Shown in pieces: positions 1 to 5,808 of a DNA stretch of 6,396 nt. The notes below the pieces were generated by a model. The model did no database searches and had not been told where the DNA came from. It was given only the letters and a program-made list of their open reading frames with translations. The position numbers and the translations under genes are program-made. The stretch covers positions 1 through 6,396 of the forward strand of contig BEII01000106.1 of assembly GCA_002898935.1 (NCBI GenBank), written 5' to 3'. Position 1 is the first letter of the stretch. Each line of letters opens with the position of its first letter. This DNA comes from a bacterium HR32 (GTDB lineage Bacteria > Sysuimicrobiota > Sysuimicrobiia > Sysuimicrobiales > Sysuimicrobiaceae).

Positions 1-1
1 C

Positions 2-1618
2 GGCGCGGTGTCGCTGCTCGTCGTGCTCCCCATGGCGTCCGTGCTGCGGGGTGCCTTCGTGGACGCGAGTGGGTTCACGGTGGCGCACGTTGCACGGTTC
101 TTCTACACCCCCCTGTACCTCGAGTCGCTGCGGAACAGCCTGGTGGTGGGGGCGGCGGCCACGCTGGTGTCCAGCGTCCTGGCGGTCCCACCGGCGTTCC
201 TGCTGGCCCGCTACCGCTTCCCCGGCCAGACGCTCCTCCTCACCTGGCTGACGGTGCCGCTGGTGATCCCGCCCTTCGTCGGGGCCATCGGTCTCAACCA
301 GACCCTCGGCCGCGCAGGCGTCCTGACGCTCCTCCTGGAGGACCACCTCGGGGTATCCTTCGTGGCCGCGGAAGGGCTGCGGGGCGTGGTGCTGGCGCAC
401 GCGCTGCACTACTTCCCCTTCGTCCTCCTCACGGTCACGGCCGCACTGGCGAACCTGGACCCGAGCCTGGAGGAAGCGGCCAAGGTGGCGGGGGCGCGGG
501 GGGTACGGTTGCTCCGCCGCGTGACGCTGCCCCTCGTGGCGCCCGCGTACGCCGCCGGCGCCATCCTGGTGTTCGTGCGGGCTACCGACGACCTCGGGAC
601 CCCGCTCATCCTGAACGTCAAGAACATGCTGGGGCCCCAGGCGTACTTCCGGATCACCACCATCGCCCGAGACGACCCGGACGGGTACGCCATCTCCGTG
701 GTCATGCTGGCCCTCGCCCTGGCGGCGGTGTGGGCCGCCACCCGCCTGGGCCGGCGTCGCGAGGTGGCCACGCTGGCCACCGGCGGACGCCGGCCGGGCC
801 AATCGCTGCGCGGGCCGGGTGCTTGGGTGCTGCTGGCCTTCTCGGCCGTCGTAGGGTTCCTCGGCCTGCTGCCGCACCTGGGCGTCCTCCTGCTGTCGGT
901 GAGCCGCGTTTGGAGCCTCACCTACCTGCCCACGGGTTACACCCTGGACCACTACGCGGAGATCCTCTTCCGGGCGCCCCAGTTTGTGCAGAACACGCTG
1001 CTGTACAGCGCCACGGCGGCGGTGCTGGCGGTGGCGCTGGCGCTGGGGATCGCCTACCTGCAGCACCGGGGTCGCGTGCCCGCGCCGGGGCTGGTGGACT
1101 TCGCGGCCACCGCACCCATCGCAGTCCCCGGGGTCGTGCTCGGCATCGGCTTCCTGCGGGTGTTCGACCGGTGGGCGCTGCCGTGGGTCGGCGCACCTCT
1201 GACGGCCCTTTGGGTGGTGTTCCCCCTCCTGTACGTGGCCCGGCGGTTGCCGTACGCGGTGCGGGCGACCTCTGCGGCCATGGCCCAGGTCCACCCGGCT
1301 TTGGAGGAAGCCGCGGCCGTGTGCGGGGCGCGACGTTGGCGGACCTTCCGCCGGGTGACCTTTCCCCTCCTGTTGGGCGGGGTGGTGGCTGCGGGCGTGC
1401 TCGTGTTCGTGACGGCCGCGGTGGAGTTCAGCGCCACCGTCCTGCTGATCAACCGGGTGGAGCAGAGCCCCCTGAGCTACGGCATCTACCTGTACGCGCA
1501 GAGCCCGCGGGGCCGGGGAGCCGCGGCGGCCTTAGGAACCGTGGCCGTGCTGCTCGTGGCCGTGGGGACGTACGTGGCGAATCGCATCGGCGGCAAGCGG
1601 CCCGCGCTGGCCCTGTAG
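2..1618 (+). CDS. ABC transporter permease, fused double-domain, iron(III)-type (FbpB/SfuB-like), 5'-partial
   Basis: Inner-membrane channel subunit of a binding-protein-dependent importer. The reading frame is open to the left edge (an in-frame GTG at 8 is internal), so the true start lies upstream. Probably only a short N-terminal piece is missing, because the first hydrophobic segment is already present. Numbering from that GTG gives 536 residues in two homologous halves. Each half has about six hydrophobic segments and a cytoplasmic EAA loop that docks on the ATPase: residues about 155-174 (EEAAKVAGAR, then RRVTLPL) and about 433-453 (EEAAAVCGAR, then RRVTFPL). Two permease domains in one chain is the hallmark of FbpB/SfuB ferric-iron systems and of some thiamine or phosphonate systems. 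The ATPase gene follows after 15 nt, so the two are surely co-transcribed. The binding-protein gene should lie upstream. The family assignment is firm; the substrate is inferred, with iron the first guess. Confidence 0.92.
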   Translation, partial: GAVSLLVVLPMASVLRGAFVDASGFTVAHVARFFYTPLYLESLRNSLVVGAAATLVSSVLAVPPAFLLARYRFPGQTLLLTWLTVPLVIPPFVGAIGLNQTLGRAGVLTLLLEDHLGVSFVAAEGLRGVVLAHALHYFPFVLLTVTAALANLDPSLEEAAKVAGARGVRLLRRVTLPLVAPAYAAGAILVFVRATDDLGTPLILNVKNMLGPQAYFRITTIARDDPDGYAISVVMLALALAAVWAATRLGRRREVATLATGGRRPGQSLRGPGAWVLLAFSAVVGFLGLLPHLGVLLLSVSRVWSLTYLPTGYTLDHYAEILFRAPQFVQNTLLYSATAAVLAVALALGIAYLQHRGRVPAPGLVDFAATAPIAVPGVVLGIGFLRVFDRWALPWVGAPLTALWVVFPLLYVARRLPYAVRATSAAMAQVHPALEEAAAVCGARRWRTFRRVTFPLLLGGVVAAGVLVFVTAAVEFSATVLLINRVEQSPLSYGIYLYAQSPRGRGAAAALGTVAVLLVAVGTYVANRIGGKRPALAL

Positions 1619-1620
1619 CC

Positions 1621-1630
1621 GGAGGGAGGT
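1621..1630 (+). promoter_or_regulatory. Ribosome binding site of the ABC ATPase gene
   Basis: A purine-rich run contains two overlapping Shine-Dalgarno matches, GGAGG at 1621-1625 and GGAGGT at 1625-1630. The first is 8 nt from the ATG at 1634, an ideal distance; the second is only 3 nt away. It lies in the short gap after the permease stop and supports ATG 1634 as the start. Confidence 0.75.
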
Positions 1631-1633
1631 CGG

Positions 1634-2716
1634 ATGGCGGAGGACGGCACGCAGGCGGTGTCCGTGGAGCTCGACCGGATCGGGAAGCGGTTCGGGAACG
1701 CCCAGGCGGTGCGGGACCTCTCCCTGGCCGTGGAGCGGGGGGAGTTCTTCACCCTCCTGGGGCCCAGCGGGTGCGGGAAGAGCACCACGCTGCGGATCGT
1801 AGCCGGCCTGTTGGACCCGGACGAGGGGGCGGTGCGCTTCGACAGCCGGGACGTGACGCGTCTGCCGCCGTGGGAACGCCACCTCGGCATGGTGTTCCAG
1901 AACTACGCCCTGTGGCCCCACATGACGGTGTTCGACAACGTGGCCTTCGGCCTGGTGGAGCGCCGCGTGCCAGGCCCGGAGGTACGTCGGAGAGTCGCGG
2001 AGGCGCTGGAGAAGGTGGGGCTTGCGGGGATGGAGGGACGGTTCCCCTCGCAGCTCTCGGGCGGCCAGCAGCAGCGGGTCGCTCTGGCCCGGGCGCTGGT
2101 GGTGCGGCCGCGGCTGTTGCTCCTGGACGAGCCGTTCAGCAACCTGGACGCCAAGCTCCGGGTCCAGATGCGGGCAGAGCTCGCCCGGCTGCAGCGCGAG
2201 CTGGGCATCACCACCCTGTACGTCACCCACGACCAGGAGGAGGCGCTGGTGCTCTCCGACCGCATCGCGCTCCTCGAGTCCGGACGCCTGGTGCAAGCCG
2301 GGTCTCCGCGGGAGCTGTACGAGCGTCCGCGCGAGCCGTTCGTGGCGGACTTCCTGGGCGGCGCGAACCTCCTCGACGGTGTGGTGAGACGGGCTGGCTC
2401 CGGGGAGGCGGAGATCCAGGTGGCGGGGACCACCGTCACACTCCCTGTGGACGGTCCCCTCGCCCCGGGTGCGCGGGTTTGGGTGTCGGTGCGCCCCGAA
2501 CACCTCCGACTGTCCGCGGACGCAGGCACGGGAGCCCTCTCGGGAGTGGTGCGCGCCACCGACTACCTGGGCTGGACCCTGCAGGCCGAGGTGGAACTGC
2601 ACGACGGCGCCTGCGTCCAGGTGCGCGGCCTCGACCCGGCCGTCGGTCTGCAGCCTGGCGAAAGGGTGGTCCTGCGGCTCGACCCGCAGCGGGTGCGGGT
2701 GTTCCCCCAAGCGTAG
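1634..2716 (+). CDS. ABC transporter ATP-binding protein, FbpC/PotA type with C-terminal TOBE domain
   Basis: Cytoplasmic ATPase that powers the importer whose permease lies just upstream. It has 360 residues, normal for the FbpC/PotA/UgpC group. All catalytic motifs are intact: Walker A GPSGCGKST (43-51), Q-loop Gln89, signature LSGGQ (141-145), Walker B LLLLDE (161-166), D-loop NLDAKL (170-175) and switch His199 in VTHDQEEAL. The FVADFLGGANLLDG segment (236-249) leads into a TOBE-type beta domain containing VRPEHLRL (286-293). In this family that domain mediates dimer contacts and sometimes regulation. The ATG is preceded by a good ribosome binding site. It appears to be the last gene of the importer operon, because a GC-rich hairpin and a new promoter follow. 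The role is secure; the substrate is unknown, with ferric iron most likely from the double-length permease and polyamines or thiamine as alternatives. Confidence 0.95.
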   Translation: MAEDGTQAVSVELDRIGKRFGNAQAVRDLSLAVERGEFFTLLGPSGCGKSTTLRIVAGLLDPDEGAVRFDSRDVTRLPPWERHLGMVFQNYALWPHMTVFDNVAFGLVERRVPGPEVRRRVAEALEKVGLAGMEGRFPSQLSGGQQQRVALARALVVRPRLLLLDEPFSNLDAKLRVQMRAELARLQRELGITTLYVTHDQEEALVLSDRIALLESGRLVQAGSPRELYERPREPFVADFLGGANLLDGVVRRAGSGEAEIQVAGTTVTLPVDGPLAPGARVWVSVRPEHLRLSADAGTGALSGVVRATDYLGWTLQAEVELHDGACVQVRGLDPAVGLQPGERVVLRLDPQRVRVFPQA

Positions 2717-2725
2717 CGGGGTTCC

Positions 2726-2746
2726 GCGGGCCGGCCGTGCGCCCGC
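2726..2746 (+). terminator. GC-rich hairpin after the ABC operon, possible weak terminator
   Basis: GCGGGC (2726-2731) can pair with GCCCGC (2741-2746) around a 9-nt loop, starting 9 nt after the ATPase stop. The right place for a terminator, but no T-tract follows, so it would at best be a stem-only or factor-assisted terminator. In DNA this GC-rich such stems also arise by chance. The 8-bp palindrome GGCCGGCC (2729-2736) overlaps it. Confidence 0.25.
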
Positions 2747-2760
2747 CTCCGAATGTAGTC

Positions 2761-2766
2761 TATACT
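2761..2766 (+). promoter_or_regulatory. -10 element of the regulator promoter (predicted leaderless transcript)
   Basis: TATACT matches five of six bases of the -10 consensus and sits in a short AT-richer island within otherwise GC-rich DNA. The usual spacing puts transcription start at about 2773, the first base of the regulator's GTG, so the mRNA would have no leader. Consistent with this, no Shine-Dalgarno run precedes the GTG. No good -35 box is visible at 16-18 nt spacing. Confidence 0.55.
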
Positions 2767-2782
2767 CTACACGTGAGTAGAG
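2765..2782 (+). promoter_or_regulatory. Inverted repeat over the regulator start, candidate operator
   Basis: CTCTAC (2765-2770) and GTAGAG (2777-2782) form a perfect 6-bp inverted repeat with a 6-bp spacer. A second, offset dyad TACTC (2763-2767) and GAGTA (2775-2779) overlaps it. Together they cover the end of the -10 box, the predicted transcription start and the GTG codon. Dyads of this kind are typical binding sites for dimeric ArsR-type winged-helix repressors, and a protein bound here would block its own promoter. The dyad is seen directly; its use as an operator is inferred. Confidence 0.5.
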
Positions 2783-3876
2783 AACGTCCTACAAGTGCCG
2801 GGCCCATCGTCCTGTCCCCTACCCCCGCGGCCCTGCACGTGCGGGTCGAGGGCTCGCCCGTGTACGACTTCCTCGCGGCGCTCTTCGCGGTGTCCCGGCA
2901 CGGCCGCGGGCTCCAGTTCGACGTGGGGGACGGGTGGGTCCAGGCGGCCCGTCGGGCGCTCGGCCGCACGCTGCTGCAGCACCTCGCGGACTTCGCAGCG
3001 GGCCGCGCTCTGTTCGTCTCGCTCGTGAGCCTGCTGGAGCGCCAGGCCCGGGACCGGGGGGTTGTGGGGTTCATCCGACAGGTGGAAGACCTGCCCGCGG
3101 ACGAGCTGGTTCTGGTGCTGCTCACGAGCACCCGGGCCGCGCGGCCGGCCCGGGAAGCTCTGCGGGCGGTGTTGGCCGAGCGGGGCCGTGCCCGTGCAGC
3201 CGCCCTGCGGCGCTTCGCGCAGGTGTTCCCGGAGGAGCTCGGGCGGGTCGGGGCCGTGCGGCTGGCCCGCCGGGACCCGCAGGTCCTGCGCGAGCAGTTG
3301 GTGCAGCTCCTCACCGCGTTCTACGAGCGGGTGTACGCCGCGCACGAGGCCGAGGCGCGGCGGCGGGTGGAGCGTGACGTGGTCACCCAGCGCCGGCTCG
3401 CGGAGCGGCTGCCGCCGGAAGCCTTCGTCGAGGAGGCCACGGGAGGGCTCGTCCCGGACCCCACGGTGGTGGCCGAGGTCGTGGTGGCCCCCTCGTGGTT
3501 CGTGCGGCCTTACACCCTGGTGGCGGATCACGTAGGGGTACGGACCTACGTCGTGCCGACGAAGGAGGAAGCCCACCGGAGGGAGGAGGAAGCGGTGCTG
3601 CGGGTGGCCCGGGCGCTGTCCGACGAGACGCGGTTGCGGATCCTCCGGATGCTCGCCGCCCGGGAGATGTACGCGCAGCAAGTGGCCCAGGCCTTGGGCA
3701 CGAGCCACGTGACAGCCCTGCACCACCTGGCGGCCCTGCGGGCAGCCAGGCTGGTGCGGGTGGTGGAGCGGGGGCCCCTGCGTTACTACGTGCTGCGGCG
3801 CGAGGCGCTGGAGGCGGCGGCGGCGGCGCTCGCCCGCTTCCCGGAACCTAGCTCCGCCCGGCCGGAGGGGGTTTGA
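2773..3876 (+). CDS. Transcriptional regulator, C-terminal ArsR-like winged helix with large uncharacterised N-terminal domain
   Basis: Probable one-component repressor of itself and of the exporter gene downstream, 367 residues from GTG 2773. A typical ArsR-type winged helix occupies about residues 275-345: VARALSDETRLRILRML (278-294), recognition-helix region SHVTALHHLAALRAARLV (311-328) and wing VERGPLRYYVL (331-341). The roughly 270 residues before it have no motif I can name. They look mostly helical, are Arg-rich and would be the effector-binding part; the architecture resembles ArsR-family proteins with a DUF5937-like N-terminus, though I am not certain of that match. The protein has no cysteine at all, and EMYAQQVA (298-305) replaces the ELCVCDL metal motif, so it is not a classical thiol metal sensor. 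The start is chosen from the -10 spacing; the same frame is open far upstream through the ABC genes but does not look like protein there. An in-frame GTG at 2839 is a less likely alternative. Confidence 0.85.
   Translation: MSRERPTSAGPIVLSPTPAALHVRVEGSPVYDFLAALFAVSRHGRGLQFDVGDGWVQAARRALGRTLLQHLADFAAGRALFVSLVSLLERQARDRGVVGFIRQVEDLPADELVLVLLTSTRAARPAREALRAVLAERGRARAAALRRFAQVFPEELGRVGAVRLARRDPQVLREQLVQLLTAFYERVYAAHEAEARRRVERDVVTQRRLAERLPPEAFVEEATGGLVPDPTVVAEVVVAPSWFVRPYTLVADHVGVRTYVVPTKEEAHRREEEAVLRVARALSDETRLRILRMLAAREMYAQQVAQALGTSHVTALHHLAALRAARLVRVVERGPLRYYVLRREALEAAAAALARFPEPSSARPEGV
3864..3871 (+). promoter_or_regulatory. Ribosome binding site of the MFS gene, inside the regulator's end
   Basis: GGAGGGGG lies within the last codons of the regulator gene and puts the GGAGG core 9 nt before GTG 3878. 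With the regulator stop TGA at 3874-3876, only one base separates stop and start, so terminating ribosomes could re-initiate. This fixes the otherwise ambiguous GTG start of the exporter. Confidence 0.7.
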
Positions 3877-3877
3877 A

Positions 3878-5143
3878 GTGTTCCGGGCCCTGCGGCACCG
3901 GACGTTCCGCGTGTACTGGACGGGCATGCTCGTATCCCTGGTGGGGACCTGGATGCAGAGCACGGCCCAGTCCTTCCTCGTCTACGAGCTCACGGGGTCC
4001 GCCCTGCGCACAGGGCTCGTGGTGTTCGCCTTCAGCCTGCCGTCCCTCCTACTGGCGCTGCCGGGCGGTGCCGTAGCGGACCGGTACGACCGGCGCCGCC
4101 TGCTGTTGCTGGTGCAGGCAGCGTACATGCTTTCCGCCGCCGCCCTGGCGGCGCTGACGTTCGCGGGGGCAGTCCGTTACGAACACGTGGTGGCCTTTGC
4201 GTTCTGGAACGGGGTGCTCATGGCCGTGGACGCGCCGACCCGCCAGGCGCTGGTCCCCAGCCTGGTGGGCCGCGAGGACATGGCCAACGCCATTGCCCTG
4301 AACTCTGCTGCCTTCAACGGGTCTCGGATCTTCGGCCCCGCCCTCGCGGGGTTCGTGTACCAGGGCTTCGGGCCTGCGTGGTGCTTCGCTGCCAACGCGG
4401 TGTCCTACCTGGCCGTCATCGTCCCCATGTGGCGGGTGCGCCTCCCCCAGGAACCGGCCTCCGCCGCCAGCGAAGGCACCATGCTCCAGCAGATCGCGGA
4501 CGGCGTGCGGTACGTGCGCAGCCACCGGCCGGTGCGGGCCATGCTGCTCCTGCTGGCTGCGGTCGGCACCTTCGGGTTCGCGTGGATGGTGGTGATGCCC
4601 GCGTTCACGGTGCGGGTGTTGGGCGGCGGGCCTGCGGAGAACGGGATCTTGCTCACCGCGGTGGGGGTCGGCGCCACCCTGGGGGCTCTGGCGGTGGCCG
4701 GTCGGCGGGCCGCACCGCCCGGGCGCTTCGTGCTGGGCTCCGCGGCCCTCAGCGGGTTGGGTTTGGTGGCCTTCTCGGCCACCCGGACCCTCCCGGCAGC
4801 CGCCGGCGGCATCGCCGTGGCCGGCTTCTTCCTCATCGCGTACATGTCCGCCACGAACGCGACCATCCAGTCGTTGGTGGAGGACCGGTACCGGGGCCGG
4901 GTGATGAGCCTGTACACCCTGGCCTTGATCGGGAGCGGCCCGGCAGGGAGCCTGTTCGCGGGGTGGCTCGCGGACGCCCTGGGGGTGGCCACCAGCCTGG
5001 CGGTGAACGGGGCGCTCGTGGTGGCGAGCGCGGCCACGGCCTGGATCGTGGCGCCGGGCCTCGCGCGGGTGGGCGAACCGACCCAGGCGGACGAACCTGG
5101 CGGGGCGGAAGGCTGGTCCGTTCGGGAGGTCGCGGGTGAGTAG
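3878..5143 (+). CDS. MFS transporter, MFS_3 / EntS-like exporter family
   Basis: Proton-driven inner-membrane efflux protein of 421 residues with about twelve hydrophobic segments in two halves of six, separated by a cytoplasmic stretch at about 187-220. Family landmarks are clear: GTWMQSTAQSFLVYELTGSALRTGL near the N-terminus (23-46), the loop 2-3 motif GGAVADRYDRRR (63-74), the block from VDAPTRQALVPSLV to FGPALAG (117-158), and DRYRGRVMSLY (337-347) in the second half. These mark the MFS_3 group that includes the enterobactin exporter EntS and many macrolide or drug efflux proteins; substrates cannot be read from sequence. The last 30 residues are a hydrophilic tail. It starts one base after the regulator and overlaps moaB by 8 nt, so it sits in the middle of an operon and is probably controlled by the regulator, its likely role being export of whatever ligand the regulator senses. 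Confidence 0.93.
   Translation: MFRALRHRTFRVYWTGMLVSLVGTWMQSTAQSFLVYELTGSALRTGLVVFAFSLPSLLLALPGGAVADRYDRRRLLLLVQAAYMLSAAALAALTFAGAVRYEHVVAFAFWNGVLMAVDAPTRQALVPSLVGREDMANAIALNSAAFNGSRIFGPALAGFVYQGFGPAWCFAANAVSYLAVIVPMWRVRLPQEPASAASEGTMLQQIADGVRYVRSHRPVRAMLLLLAAVGTFGFAWMVVMPAFTVRVLGGGPAENGILLTAVGVGATLGALAVAGRRAAPPGRFVLGSAALSGLGLVAFSATRTLPAAAGGIAVAGFFLIAYMSATNATIQSLVEDRYRGRVMSLYTLALIGSGPAGSLFAGWLADALGVATSLAVNGALVVASAATAWIVAPGLARVGEPTQADEPGGAEGWSVREVAGE
5124..5130 (+). promoter_or_regulatory. Ribosome binding site of moaB, inside the MFS gene
   Basis: GGGAGGT ends 5 nt before GTG 5136 and lies in the final codons of the exporter. It decides in favour of GTG 5136 over later in-frame GTG codons, and so for the 8-nt overlap with the exporter stop (TAG 5141-5143). 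Confidence 0.7.
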
Positions 5144-5660
5144 CGAGAGCGTCCGCCAGCACCGGAAGCAGGGACGGGGTCCGGTGCGGTGCGCGGTCCT
5201 GACCGTGAGCGACACGCGCACGCTGGAGACAGACCAGGGTGGCTCGTTGATCGTAGAGATGCTGCGTTCAGCGGGCCACCAGGTCGTCCGGCGCGGGCTG
5301 GTGCCGGACGAGCCGGAGCAGGTGCGGACGTGGGTCCAGGAAGCGCTGGAGGACCCCGCGGTCCAGGCGGTGCTGACCACGGGCGGGACGGGGATCGCAC
5401 CCCGGGACCGCACCTACGAGGTCGTCTCAGGGCTGCTGGACAAGCGGCTGGATGGGTTCGGGGAACTCTTCCGCATGCTGTCCTACCAGGAAGTGGGCCC
5501 TGCGGCGATGCTGAGCCGGGCGGTGGGCGGGGTCGCGCAGGGGAAGGTGTTGCTGGCCATGCCGGGCTCGCCGGCTGCCGTGCGGCTCGCCATGGAGAAG
5601 TTGGTCCTGCCAGAGCTCGGCCACCTGGTCTGGGAGGCCACGCGGCCCGGCCGCAGGTAG
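5136..5660 (+). CDS. moaB: Molybdenum cofactor biosynthesis protein, MoaB/MogA family
   Basis: Cytoplasmic enzyme of the MoCF_biosynth fold, 174 residues, a normal length for MoaB/MogA. Family members adenylylate molybdopterin (MPT + ATP to MPT-AMP) before MoeA inserts molybdate or tungstate. Conserved landmarks are VLTVSDTRT (21-29), TTGGTGIAPRDRTYE (81-95, the nucleotide/pterin-binding loop with Asp91), GFGELFRMLSYQEVGPAAMLSRAVGG (107-132) and MPGSPAAV (142-149). The SYQEVGPAAMLSRA version is closer to MoaB than to E. coli MogA. The first 16 residues are non-conserved, charged and variable. E. coli MoaB itself is apparently dispensable, whereas MoaB-type proteins in many Gram-positives and archaea are thought to do the MogA job; which applies here is inference. 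It overlaps the exporter by 8 nt and has a good ribosome binding site. No other cofactor gene is in view, which makes the pairing with an exporter odd. Confidence 0.93.
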   Translation: MSSESVRQHRKQGRGPVRCAVLTVSDTRTLETDQGGSLIVEMLRSAGHQVVRRGLVPDEPEQVRTWVQEALEDPAVQAVLTTGGTGIAPRDRTYEVVSGLLDKRLDGFGELFRMLSYQEVGPAAMLSRAVGGVAQGKVLLAMPGSPAAVRLAMEKLVLPELGHLVWEATRPGRR

Positions 5661-5686
5661 GCCTGCCGCACGCGGGGGCCACGGCT

Positions 5687-5692
5687 TAGAAT
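5687..5692 (+). promoter_or_regulatory. -10 element of the tRNA-Arg promoter
   Basis: TAGAAT matches five of six consensus bases. The usual spacing predicts a start at about 5699, three bases before the mature tRNA, leaving almost no leader for RNase P to remove. The best -35 candidate, CTGCCG at 5663-5668 (18-nt spacing), is poor. It lies in the 41-nt gap after moaB, so the tRNA can be expressed on its own as well as by readthrough. Confidence 0.5.
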
Positions 5693-5701
5693 AGCGGCAG
5701 G

Positions 5702-5777
5702 GCGCCCGTAGCTCAGAGGACAGAGCGGCTGCCTTCTAAGCAGCATGTCGGGGGTTCGAATCCCTCCGGGCGCGCCA
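5702..5777 (+). tRNA. tRNA-Arg, anticodon UCU
   Basis: A complete 76-nt cloverleaf with encoded CCA. The acceptor stem GCGCCCG (5702-5708) pairs perfectly with CGGGCGC (5767-5773), followed by discriminator G5774 and CCA 5775-5777. The D stem is GCTC/GAGC (5711-5714, 5723-5726). The anticodon stem GCTGC/GCAGC (5728-5732, 5740-5744) holds loop CTTCTAA, giving anticodon TCT at 5735-5737, preceded by T33 and followed by A37. The variable loop is ATGTC. The T stem (5750-5754, 5762-5766) with loop TTCGAAT has one G-T wobble (5751-5765). It reads AGA and, by wobble, AGG; AGA should be rare in a genome this GC-rich. Confidence 0.97.
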
Positions 5778-5785
5778 GCCCCTTC

Positions 5786-5808
5786 CTCCCGTGTGGGAGC
5801 TAGCTCCT
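5786..5808 (+). terminator. Two alternative hairpins between tRNA and the convergent gene
   Basis: CTCCC (5786-5790) pairs with GGGAG (5795-5799) over a GTGT loop, starting 8 nt after the tRNA. The same GGGAG can instead pair with CTCCT (5804-5808) around CTAG; its core GGAGCTAGCTCC (5796-5807) is a perfect palindrome that contains the stop codon of the minus-strand gene. Neither hairpin has a real T-tract on either strand; CTCCTCTT on the plus side is the nearest thing. It is a candidate weak bidirectional terminator for converging transcripts, judged mainly by position. Confidence 0.35.

Noticed and set aside
1532..2710. Long minus-strand open frames opposite the ABC genes, the regulator (2767-3963) and the MFS gene (4049-5413)
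   Set aside because: They are antisense shadows kept open by strong G/C third-position bias, with low-complexity His/Arg/Pro-rich translations and no family motifs.
730..2772. A 3.1-kb open frame (+1 frame, 730-3876) that would fuse a giant N-terminal extension to the regulator
   Set aside because: Its first 680 residues overlap two well-supported ABC genes in another frame and are a Gly/Arg/Pro-rich composition artefact of GC-rich DNA. Only the part from about 2773 has protein-like sequence.
2770..2775. CACGTG palindrome at the regulator start
   Set aside because: A six-base palindrome alone is weak evidence, and its centre does not coincide with the longer CTCTAC/GTAGAG dyad.
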